DNA from: Pyrinomonadaceae bacterium
Lineage (GTDB): Bacteria > Acidobacteriota > Blastocatellia > Pyrinomonadales > Pyrinomonadaceae
Direction of reading: 5' to 3'
Length of the DNA: 32,708 nucleotides
NCBI GenBank assembly: GCA_023717565.1
Contig: JAMQPI010000402.1
Location: 1 to 32,708, forward strand
This document shows positions 17,301-25,020 of the stretch, piece by piece; position 1 is the first letter of the stretch; each line of letters begins with the position of its first letter. The notes under the pieces were generated by a model, which saw only the letters and a list, made by a program, of their open reading frames with translations, ran no database searches and was not told the origin of the DNA. A program made the translations under genes and the position numbers.

Positions 17301-20300
17301 CTGCTATCAGCGGTGGCGGCATCGATAACGGTAGCACCGGGACAGTCAACGTCACCGACAGCATACTCACTAACAACTCTAGTGCCGGCGGCTTCGGCGG
17401 CGGGATTTTTAATTTCAGCACCGGGACAGTCAACGTCACCAGGAGCACTCTCATCAATAACTTTGCCCCTGACGGCTCAGGCGCAGGCATCTATAGCAAC
17501 GGCGGCACGCTCACTCTGACAAACAGCGCCGTGAGCAACAACATCGCCGCTGGCGGCAGTGGCTCCAGCAGCGGCGGCATCTTTAGCTTCGGCGGCACGC
17601 TTACTCTGATCAACAGCACGGTGACCGGGAACGGCGCCAGCTTCGCCGGCGGCATCTTCAACCAAAACGGGACGCTCACGCTCACGAACAGCACGGTGAG
17701 CGGCAACACCGCCAGCGCCGGCCACAGCGGCGGCATCTTCAACTTAGGCGGGACGCTGACCCTGACGAACAGCACAGTGAGTGGCAACACCGCCAGCTCC
17801 GACGGCGGTGGTATCTTTAATTCCGGCGGAACGGTCAACCTCAGGAACACAATCGTCGCAAACAATACGGTGGGCGCGGGCACTGGCCCTGATTTGAACG
17901 GAGCGTTCAACTCCCAGGACCACAATTTGATCGAGAACACCTCGGGCGCAACTTTCACGGGCACGGTTACCCACAACATCACAGGTCTTGACCCGCTGCT
18001 TGGCCCGCTTCAAAACAACGGCGGACTCACGCAGACGCTGGCACTCCTGGCCGGCTCTCCGGCTCTGGATGCCGGTGACAACTGCGTCTTTGACAACACC
18101 TGCGTGCCTCCTTACGGGTTCTCATTAACCACCGACCAGCGCGGCGTGGGCTTCGCGCGCAAAGTTGATGGGCCAGATGCTGACACAACAGATACAGTAG
18201 ACATTGGGGCCTTCGAAGCACAGGTCTCGGTTGCAGACATCTCTGACCAGACAATCAACGAAGACAGCTCCCTTTTGCTCCCCTTCAATGTGGGAGGCGG
18301 AGCTTCCATCACGAGCGTGACAGCCACCTCGAGCAATACGACCCTGGTGCCGAACAATCCAGCCAACATCTCGATCTCAGGCAGCGGTGCGACTCGGACG
18401 TTGCTCATCAATCCCGCGGCAAACGCTTTTGGTACTTCCACTATCACGGTGACTGTCAACGGCAGCAACGCACAGACGATGTCTGACACGTTTGTGTTGA
18501 CGGTTAATCCGGTGAACGATGCACCCTCTTTCACTAAAGGGCCGGATCTTACAGTTAACGAAAACGACGGAGCCCAAACGGTCAACAACTGGGCTACCAA
18601 CATTTCGCCGGGAGCGGGTGAATCAGGCCAGACTCTTACCTTCATTGTTACGAATAACACCAACCCATCTCTGTTTTCTGTCGCTCCGGCGATTAGTTCG
18701 TCAGGGACACTGACTTACTCGCCTGCGACTGGCGTCAGTGGTACGGCAACAATCACCACTGCTCTGATGGACAATGGCGGCACCGCCAGCGGAGGCGCCG
18801 ACACCTCGCCTACCCAAACCTTCAGCATCAGTGTGAGAGAGGGCGGCACCCTGCAATTCGGTTCGGCGACGTTCTCAGTCGGCGAAGGGACGCCGAACGC
18901 CATCATCACTGTTACCCGCACGGGTGGCACGGCTGGAGAAGCGCGCGTCAACTATGCAACCAGCAACGGAACTGCAATTGCACTTCGGGATTACACTGCC
19001 GCGTCTGGTACTTTGATCTTTGCAGACGGCGTAACTACCCAGAACTTTAATGTGCCGATCACCGACGATGCGCCGGATGAGATTGATGAAACCGTTAACC
19101 TAACGCTAACGAGTCCTGCGGGGAGCGGCACTTTGGGTGTGACTGTCAACGCGGTATTGACCATCACTGACAACGATCCGCCGCCCAGCATCGCGATCAG
19201 CGACACCTCAATAACGGAAGGCGACAGCGGCACTGTTAGTGCCACATTCACCGTCTCTATGTCGACCTTCAGCAGTCAGACAGTGACCGTGAACTTTGCG
19301 ACTGCGAGTGGCACCGCGACCGCAGGCAGTGATTACCAAACCAGCACCGGGACAGTTACGTTTACACCGCTGGAAACCACGAAGGCCGTTACGGTCATCG
19401 TAAATAGCGATGTCAGCTTTGAGGCGAATGAGACGTTCTTCGTGAATCTCTCGAATCCGGTCAATGCCACAATCAGCGACAGTCAGGGGTTGGGGACAAT
19501 ACTCAACGACGATGCCCAGGGCGGGTTCATCAGCTTTAGTCAGGCAAACTACACGGTTGGTGAAAGCGGCGGCAAGATTACGATCACGGTCAATCGCAGC
19601 AACGATCTCTCGGGCGCGGCGACCGTTGACTACGCTACCTCGGACGATAGCGGGTCCGCGACGGTGGTTCCTTGCGCAACCGTCAACGGCATCGCCTCAT
19701 CTCGTTGTGACTTTACGACTGCCTTGGGCAGGCTGCAATTTGCTGCTGGTGAAAGTTCGAAAACGTTCGAGGTCTTGATCTCGCAGGATAACTACGTGGA
19801 AGGGCCAGAGGGGCTGACGCTGACTCTGTCAAACCTGACGGGCGGCGCGCTCTTGGCCACCCCATCGACGGCGACGCTCACGATTACGGATGACGCGACG
19901 GAGCCGGCAATCAACCCAATCGACGTTGCGGACAGTTTCGTGCGGCAGCATTACCATGACTTCCTCAATCGCGAACCTGATGCTGCAGGTCTCGCCTTCT
20001 GGACCGATCAGATTACGTCGTGCGGAACAGACACTGCGTGCATTGAGCTGAGGCGCATAAATGTCTCAGCAGCCTTCTTCCTCTCGATCGAGTTTCAGCA
20101 GACAGGTTATCTGGTCGAGCGGCTGTACAAATCCTCGTATGGCGATGCGATTGGGACGTCAACCATTGGTGGAACTCATCAGCTTCCGGTCCCAATCGTC
20201 CAGTTCATCGAGTTTCTGCCGGACACGCAAGAGATCGGACGGGGCTTTGTAGTTGGGCAGCCGGGTGCGGATCAGGTGCTGGAGAACAACAAGCAAGCCT

Positions 20301-20725
20301 TCATCGCCGCTTTTGTGCAACGCTCGCGGTTTACGACTGCCTATGCATCAACGTTGACGCCGGCGCAGTTCGTTGACGCCCTCTTCACGAATACCGGGGT
20401 GACGCCGTCGGCGCCAGATCGAACGGCAGCCATCGATGAGTTTGGAGGAGCGGGTACCAGCGCCGACAATGCAGCGCGTGCGCGTGCGCTGCGGCGAGTG
20501 GCGGAGAACTCAGGCTTTGCGCAGCAGGAGAGCAACAAAGCGTTTGTGTTGATGCAGTACTTTGGGTACCTGCGCCGGAGTCCCAACAACACACCAGACT
20601 CAGACCACAGCGGCTATGAGTTCTGGCTGAACAAGCTGAACCAGTTCAACGGCAACTTCGTCAACGCCGAGATGGTCAAGGCATTCATCATCTCCGGTGA
20701 GTACCGACAACGCTTCGGACCCTAG
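14366..20725 (+). CDS. Giant secreted CSLREA beta-helix protein with Calx-beta/DUF4214 tail, 2119 aa
   Basis: I use the ATG at 14366: it follows AAGGAAG (14349-14355) and gives MPPTLVRHRQ plus a hydrophobic signal, aligning with MPRTLRHPIY of the gene at 25021. Three beta-helix units follow. Each opens with a CSLREA-type motif (CTLRAAIQQAN near 71, CTLREAITAAN near 412, GTLRQAITDAN near 865), is filled with N-x-T-(I/V)-(S/T)-(G/N)-N rungs, and closes with DIGAYE or DIGAFE (about 381, 845, 1280), the choice-of-anchor-Q type ending. Residues 1288-1490 are cadherin/Ig-like. Three Calx-beta domains (1495-1601, 1608-1716, 1720-1841) lead to the DUF4214-type region (1848-2119). This is an adhesin- or matrix-like architecture; no catalytic residues are recognised. 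Cargo ligand is unknown. Confidence 0.87.
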   Translation: MPPTLVRHRQVTSVLVLSLLLVLMSLPATKNHLLNLIFPIARAATTFTVNSTGDGVDSNLVDGVCNDGTGACTLRAAIQQANVAGGDSINFSTPSGSKIILTGGELLIDKGISIDGPGGGHIAVSGNNASRVLRVTGSPVFLTRLKITEGMAVGGAGIFNDGGDLTVFLCTVSGNNGTTGVGGGISNSTAGQQSGLLNLHSSTISNNTADGGGGGLFQIATAFITNTTISNNSTAGSGGGINNANPATLTNVTITGNTAANGGGIYNPGIGILTFKDTLIAGNSAPSGPDGAGANFVSQDYNLIGNTSGALIVGITTHNITNVNALLGPLTANGGPTFTHALLFGSPAIDAANTALISDQRGEPRPVDDTAAPNAAGGNASDIGAYEAHTLQVNSTADTSDGPCTPVGTGNGCTLREAITAANAEPGSELITFAPALTAGGPATIELLTALPNLSGDMTIGGPGASSLTVQRSNAVGTPRFRIFTILGGGITVSISGLTISNGHTADGTVPTNGQGDHGGGIFNGFNETVNLANVTISGNTTGDADSLGGPSGLGGYGGGIWNEGILTLSNSVISGNRTGDGTGNSGIGGQGGGILNSGTMTITGSTTSNNITGNGILAAGSGGGIASSTSLTVANSTISGNRTGTSQFGGGGGIWSIGNLTVTNTTISGNEASGTGGGINTALTPSTLINVTITNNRSHSFPGGGLSTSTGPVTLRNSLVAGNFFGISPGTTPDDISGTVNAAASSFNLIGTGGSGGLSNGTNNNQVGVDNPKLATLANYGGPTLTHALLLGSPALDAGSNGNLPPDTVDLDGDGNSSEAIPFDQRSTGFNRSMDANGDGAATVDIGAYELQSILVTSTADSGAGTLRQAITDANSNASSDAINFQAGLTGTITLSTALPDLSTSMTINGPGASLLTVQRSNAMVPPFRIFNVTVASPGAVTISGLTISNGNSGGGGGILNASTGTVDVINSALTNNSAISGGGIDNGSTGTVNVTDSILTNNSSAGGFGGGIFNFSTGTVNVTRSTLINNFAPDGSGAGIYSNGGTLTLTNSAVSNNIAAGGSGSSSGGIFSFGGTLTLINSTVTGNGASFAGGIFNQNGTLTLTNSTVSGNTASAGHSGGIFNLGGTLTLTNSTVSGNTASSDGGGIFNSGGTVNLRNTIVANNTVGAGTGPDLNGAFNSQDHNLIENTSGATFTGTVTHNITGLDPLLGPLQNNGGLTQTLALLAGSPALDAGDNCVFDNTCVPPYGFSLTTDQRGVGFARKVDGPDADTTDTVDIGAFEAQVSVADISDQTINEDSSLLLPFNVGGGASITSVTATSSNTTLVPNNPANISISGSGATRTLLINPAANAFGTSTITVTVNGSNAQTMSDTFVLTVNPVNDAPSFTKGPDLTVNENDGAQTVNNWATNISPGAGESGQTLTFIVTNNTNPSLFSVAPAISSSGTLTYSPATGVSGTATITTALMDNGGTASGGADTSPTQTFSISVREGGTLQFGSATFSVGEGTPNAIITVTRTGGTAGEARVNYATSNGTAIALRDYTAASGTLIFADGVTTQNFNVPITDDAPDEIDETVNLTLTSPAGSGTLGVTVNAVLTITDNDPPPSIAISDTSITEGDSGTVSATFTVSMSTFSSQTVTVNFATASGTATAGSDYQTSTGTVTFTPLETTKAVTVIVNSDVSFEANETFFVNLSNPVNATISDSQGLGTILNDDAQGGFISFSQANYTVGESGGKITITVNRSNDLSGAATVDYATSDDSGSATVVPCATVNGIASSRCDFTTALGRLQFAAGESSKTFEVLISQDNYVEGPEGLTLTLSNLTGGALLATPSTATLTITDDATEPAINPIDVADSFVRQHYHDFLNREPDAAGLAFWTDQITSCGTDTACIELRRINVSAAFFLSIEFQQTGYLVERLYKSSYGDAIGTSTIGGTHQLPVPIVQFIEFLPDTQEIGRGFVVGQPGADQVLENNKQAFIAAFVQRSRFTTAYASTLTPAQFVDALFTNTGVTPSAPDRTAAIDEFGGAGTSADNAARARALRRVAENSGFAQQESNKAFVLMQYFGYLRRSPNNTPDSDHSGYEFWLNKLNQFNGNFVNAEMVKAFIISGEYRQRFGP
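17255..17830 (+). repeat. DNA-level beta-helix rung repeats in the third CSLREA unit
   Basis: The phrase AGCACCGGGACAGTC recurs at 17255, 17333 and 17417 (78 and 84 bp apart, 26 and 28 residues). A second family with G(C/G)(G)ACGCT(C/T/G)AC and AACAGC(A/G)C(C/G)GTGA follows from about 17500 to 17770 at roughly 75-90 bp. These are single coils of the right-handed helix and are similar enough at the DNA level to suggest recent duplication or slippage. Confidence 0.65.
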
Positions 20726-20893
20726 CAAGCAACCGGTGTCTATCGTTGTACTGGCGATCGATCTTAATGTGGTGGTCCGGTGCGCTGTCTCCCAGGTTAG
20801 CACCACCTCGCACCTCGAACAGTCTAAGTCGACTCCCCCTTCAGTCGCCCCGCCTGGCGAGTTACGTTCGAGGGTAGAAGGAAAGACAATTTG

Positions 20894-23800
20894 ATGCTTA
20901 ACAAGATTCTTCACGGGTCCTTACTGGCAGCAACTCTAACCCTGGCTGCATCATCAACAGTCGGCCAATGCCTCACACCAAGTTTCGATGCTGGAATTGT
21001 TGTCGAAGCCGGTGGGGCCGGACCTCAGGGAGAAATTGCGTCAGGCGACCTGAACGGCGACGGCATAACCGACATCGTTGTCCCACGCTTCGTGACCAAC
21101 ACAATCTCGGTAATGCTTGGTAACCCAACCGGGGCCCCCACGGTCGTGTTGATAACCTCGGTACAAGCACCATCGACCGTTGGTATTGGCGACTTCAATC
21201 ATGACGGAAAGAATGATCTCGCGGTCAGCCACTCCGCATCTTCAAGTATATTTCTAGCGGTCCTCTTAGGCGACGGCGCGGGTGGTTTCGGCGCGCCTAC
21301 CGACTTCCCGGCAACACTTCAGAAACCGCTGCTGGTAGCCGATCTCAACAACGATAGCAATCCCGATGTGTTTTTGAGCAGCACGAGCACCGGCTCTTCA
21401 CAGGTCTTTCTCGGTAACGGGAGCGGCGGCTTCGCTGCACCCTTCACTGTCTTTCTAAATGGCAACCCCACCAAGATAGTGGCGGCGGACTTTAACAATG
21501 ACGGGAAACTGGATTTGGCAACAATCGGTGACGGTTCCAGCTTTGTCTCAATCGCCCTGGGCGATGGAACGGGTCACTTCGGCATGGGCACAAACTTTCC
21601 TATTGGTTCCACATTATTTGGCAGCATTGCCGCTGGCGACTTCAATAGCGACGGCAAGGTTGACCTGGTAACGGCAGGCCAAACCGACGGCATCGCGATC
21701 TCGTTGGGTGATGGGGTAGGAGGTTTCGGGCCCTTTACAAATATCATCACGGGCTTCCAGACCACCGGCATCGGGGTGGGCGATTTTAATGGAGATGGCA
21801 AACTGGACGTGGCGACTAGCGGTTCCAATCGCATCGCAATCCTTGTCGGCAATGGCAGCGGCGGATTCGGCTCTCTAACTCAATATGCGACGAGTGAGGC
21901 GCCCAGTAACGTAGTCGTAGCAGATCTCAATGGTGACAGCAGACTCGATGTAGGCGCAGCCAGCTGTCCCAGCTGCCCAAATGCCGTAACCATCCTCTTC
22001 GGTGATGGCCTGGGGAAGTTGCGCTATGCAAATGTTCTGAATCTGGGGATGAGTCCCTTTGCGATTGCCAGCGGTGACGTAAACGCCGACGGTAAGGCTG
22101 ATCTCGCCGTAGCCAATATCAGCCACAACAACGTTTCCATTTTAATCGGCGACGGGGCCGGCGGCTTCAGCTCGCCCACAAATTTCCCCGTTGGAAATCA
22201 GCCGCGATCAGTTACCCTCGGCGATTTGAACAATGATCAGAAACTCGATCTGGTCACGGCCAACTTCAACGACCGAACCATAACCATTTTGTTGGGCGAC
22301 GGCTTGGGAGGTTTCAGCGCACCAAACAACTTGGAAGTACCCGGTTTTAACCCACACTACGCTGCCATTGCCGACTTTAATAACGACTCACTGCCTGATC
22401 TAGCCGTGGCCTATTTGAGCGCCAACATTGTTTCCATTTTGCTGAATAACGGGGTGGGTGGATTCGGCTCTCCCACAAATTTTCCGCTTCCCTCGGGTGG
22501 TCAGCAACTTGCCATTCACGACCTCAATGGAGACGGCAAAGCCGACCTTGTGGCAGCAACGATCAGCGGCGTGGCCTTTTTATTGGGCAACGGAGGCGGT
22601 GGGTTTGGACCTACCAACACCCTTCCGACCCCTGCGAGCGCCAGATCTGTTGGGGTCGGTGACTTTAACCGTGATGGCAAGGCCGACATCGCCACTTCCA
22701 TTGCAAACACAAATAGCGTGCGGGTTTATATTGGAGATGGGCTGGGAGGTTTTGGCCCACCCGCAGACTTTAGAACGGGTGGCGGGCCGAGCTCCGCCAC
22801 AGTTGCGGACTTCAACGGTGACGGAGAATCCGACGTGGCCACGGGCAACAGCCCCGGCACTGCTTCGGTGCTGCTCGGCACTGGCGCGGGAGGTTTCGGA
22901 ATGGCCGTAACATACCTGGACGGCGGAGTCAACAACAGATCGATTACTAACGGCGACTTCAATTCCGACGGTCGGCCAGACCTGGCGACGGCTAGCCAGA
23001 CAGGAACAGTTGGCATCATTTTGAATACTTGCTCCGTTACGCCTTTGCCAGTCCCTGCGTTGTCCGTCTCTGATGTTATGGTGACTGAGGGTGATACGGG
23101 CGCAGCCAATGCAACATTCACCATCAATCTATCGGCTCCCGCTAACAAACCTGTTTCAGTTAGCTTCCACTCTGTCGCGCTGGACGCCCAAAAGGACGTT
23201 GATTATCAAACCACTCAGGGACGAGTGACATTCACGCCGGGTACGACCAGCCAAACGATCAATGTCCCGGTCACTGGAGATACCCTCGACGAGTTTGACG
23301 AGCAATTCAGCGTGTCGCTTGATTACCCGCTCAACGCAAACATCAGCCAGGCGCGAGCCCAAGGAACGATTCTCGACAACGATCCGCCGCCGACAGTCTC
23401 AATCAATGACGTGACGCTCACCGAAGGGAACGCTGGAACTACGGCCGCGATCTTTACCGTTTCCCTATCGGTTCCCAGCGGTAAACCTATTAGTCTTTTG
23501 GTCTCTACCGCGGACGATTCGGCTAACGCCGGTGCGGACTACCAGCCCGTTAGTGCCACCGTCAGCTTCAACCCCGGCCAAACTTCACAAACAGCCAGCG
23601 TGCTCTTAGTGGGCGATAACATCGTGGAGGCCGCGGAAAGATTTTTTGTCAATATCACCAGTCCGGTTAACGTTACCGTGGCAGATGGGCAGGGTATTGG
23701 GACCATTATCAACGACGATACTTCCGTGCAGTTCGGCGCAGATACCATCGCTGTGAACGAATCGGCTGGAATCATCCAGGTGACAGTGACGCGGATAGGG

Positions 23801-24877
23801 CTGCTTTCAGGGACCTCTACCGTCAGTTACTCGACGAGCGCGGGTACGGCTTCTGATAGAACAGACTACAACCTGGCGGTCGGCACCTTGCGATTCGAAC
23901 CAAATGAGACCAGCAAGACTGTCACAGTCTTCATTACCGATGATGCTCTGGTCGAAAATCCGGAGACCTTCAGCATCACACTAAGCGACGCCGCCGGGTG
24001 CACTATCGGCTCACTAGGAACGTCAGTCATTACTATCACTAGCGATGACCTGACGCCGGGACCAAACCCGCTAGACACTGCGTCATTCTTCGTGCGGCAG
24101 CACTATCGCGACTTTCTCAATCGCGATCCGGATCCAGACGGATTCGCGTTCTGGACCGATCAGATCACGTCCTGCGGCTCAGATGCTCAATGCATTGAGA
24201 TCCGTCGCATCAACGTGTCGGCAGCCTTCTTCCTCTCGATCGAGTTTCAGCAGACTGGATACCTGGTGGAGCGGCTGTACAAATCCTCGTACGGCGATGC
24301 GGTTGGTACCTCAACTATTGGTGGGGTTCATCAGCTTCCGGTTCCAATCGTCCAGTTCACAGAGTTTCTGCCGGACACGCAAGAGATCGGACGGGGCTTT
24401 GTAGTTGGGGCTCCCGGCGCAGACCAGGTGCTGGAGAACAACAAGCAAGCCTTCATCGCCGGTTTTGTGCAACGCTCACGGTTTACGACAGCCTATGCCA
24501 CGACGCTGACGCCGGAGCAGTTTGTTGACACCCTGTTCACGAATACCGGCGTGACGCCGTCAGCATCAGAGCGAACGGTGGCTATCAATGAGTTTGGTGG
24601 AGCAGGTACCAGCGCTGACAATGCAGCCCGTGCGCGCGCTCTGCGGCGAGTGGCGGAGAACGGAACCTTTGCACAGCAGGAGAGCAACAAAGCGTTTGTG
24701 TTGATGCAGTACTTTGGGTACATGCGCCGGAGCCCCAACAGCGCACCAGACTCAGATCACAGCGGCTATGAGTTCTGGCTGACGAAGTTGAATCAGTTCG
24801 GCGGCAACTTCGTCAACGCCGAGATGGTCAAGGCGTTCATCATCTCCGGTGAGTACCGACAGCGTTTTGGTCCTTGA
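20894..24877 (+). CDS. Secreted FG-GAP/VCBS double-propeller protein with Calx-beta/DUF4214 tail, 1327 aa
   Basis: ATG 20894 follows AAGGAAAG (20879-20886); a TTG at 20891 is an alternative start one codon earlier. Residues 1-25 are a signal peptide ending near VGQ. Residues 45-709 contain 14 FG-GAP-type repeats with calcium loops of the form D-x-N-x-D-x-x-x-D (for example GDLNGDGITD, GDFNHDGKND, GDFNSDGRPD), alternating with GDG(A/V/L)GGFG(A/S/P)-type phrases. Fourteen repeats fit two seven-bladed propellers, a fold used for calcium-dependent adhesion. Three Calx-beta domains follow (720-830, 834-942, 944-1052), then DUF4214 (1055-1327). Unlike its neighbours, the last Calx-beta domain lacks the cysteine-bracketed insertion. 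The DUF4214 region is closest in DNA sequence to that of the preceding gene. A binding role is inferred. Confidence 0.87.
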   Translation: MLNKILHGSLLAATLTLAASSTVGQCLTPSFDAGIVVEAGGAGPQGEIASGDLNGDGITDIVVPRFVTNTISVMLGNPTGAPTVVLITSVQAPSTVGIGDFNHDGKNDLAVSHSASSSIFLAVLLGDGAGGFGAPTDFPATLQKPLLVADLNNDSNPDVFLSSTSTGSSQVFLGNGSGGFAAPFTVFLNGNPTKIVAADFNNDGKLDLATIGDGSSFVSIALGDGTGHFGMGTNFPIGSTLFGSIAAGDFNSDGKVDLVTAGQTDGIAISLGDGVGGFGPFTNIITGFQTTGIGVGDFNGDGKLDVATSGSNRIAILVGNGSGGFGSLTQYATSEAPSNVVVADLNGDSRLDVGAASCPSCPNAVTILFGDGLGKLRYANVLNLGMSPFAIASGDVNADGKADLAVANISHNNVSILIGDGAGGFSSPTNFPVGNQPRSVTLGDLNNDQKLDLVTANFNDRTITILLGDGLGGFSAPNNLEVPGFNPHYAAIADFNNDSLPDLAVAYLSANIVSILLNNGVGGFGSPTNFPLPSGGQQLAIHDLNGDGKADLVAATISGVAFLLGNGGGGFGPTNTLPTPASARSVGVGDFNRDGKADIATSIANTNSVRVYIGDGLGGFGPPADFRTGGGPSSATVADFNGDGESDVATGNSPGTASVLLGTGAGGFGMAVTYLDGGVNNRSITNGDFNSDGRPDLATASQTGTVGIILNTCSVTPLPVPALSVSDVMVTEGDTGAANATFTINLSAPANKPVSVSFHSVALDAQKDVDYQTTQGRVTFTPGTTSQTINVPVTGDTLDEFDEQFSVSLDYPLNANISQARAQGTILDNDPPPTVSINDVTLTEGNAGTTAAIFTVSLSVPSGKPISLLVSTADDSANAGADYQPVSATVSFNPGQTSQTASVLLVGDNIVEAAERFFVNITSPVNVTVADGQGIGTIINDDTSVQFGADTIAVNESAGIIQVTVTRIGLLSGTSTVSYSTSAGTASDRTDYNLAVGTLRFEPNETSKTVTVFITDDALVENPETFSITLSDAAGCTIGSLGTSVITITSDDLTPGPNPLDTASFFVRQHYRDFLNRDPDPDGFAFWTDQITSCGSDAQCIEIRRINVSAAFFLSIEFQQTGYLVERLYKSSYGDAVGTSTIGGVHQLPVPIVQFTEFLPDTQEIGRGFVVGAPGADQVLENNKQAFIAGFVQRSRFTTAYATTLTPEQFVDTLFTNTGVTPSASERTVAINEFGGAGTSADNAARARALRRVAENGTFAQQESNKAFVLMQYFGYMRRSPNSAPDSDHSGYEFWLTKLNQFGGNFVNAEMVKAFIISGEYRQRFGP

Positions 24878-24878
24878 G

Positions 24879-24894
24879 AAAAGTCGCGGCTTTT
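24879..24894 (+). terminator. Weak terminator-like hairpin
   Basis: AAAAGT (24879-24884) and GCTTTT (24889-24894) pair around CGCG immediately after the stop at 24877; the 3' arm ends in four Ts. The stem is only 6 bp including a T-G pair and mostly A-T, so termination may be inefficient and read-through into the gene at 25021 is possible. Confidence 0.3.
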
Positions 24895-25020
24895 GGTCTG
24901 TACCTGGGGGCCTATCGAGAGCATCCCGCCGAACTTGAAATGAATTTCCTTTGGCGCGGGTTCTCCGTTCGAAGCCCGCCGCAGTCTTCGCCCTGTCTAA
25001 CAGTAGACGAAAGGTAAGCC

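Noticed and set aside
17255-17830. Regular short repeats considered as a CRISPR or intergenic satellite
   Set aside because: They are in frame in one continuous coding sequence, imperfect, and encode beta-helix coils.
16135-17982. Long minus-strand frames rich in Pro, Val and Leu (for example 16135-16662 and 17491-17982)
   Set aside because: They are antisense shadows of the repetitive beta-helix codons; no start signals or domain resemblance.
20726-20893. GGTGGT...ACCACC inverted repeat considered as a terminator
   Set aside because: Arms are only six bases with a long interior and no T-run; support is too weak.
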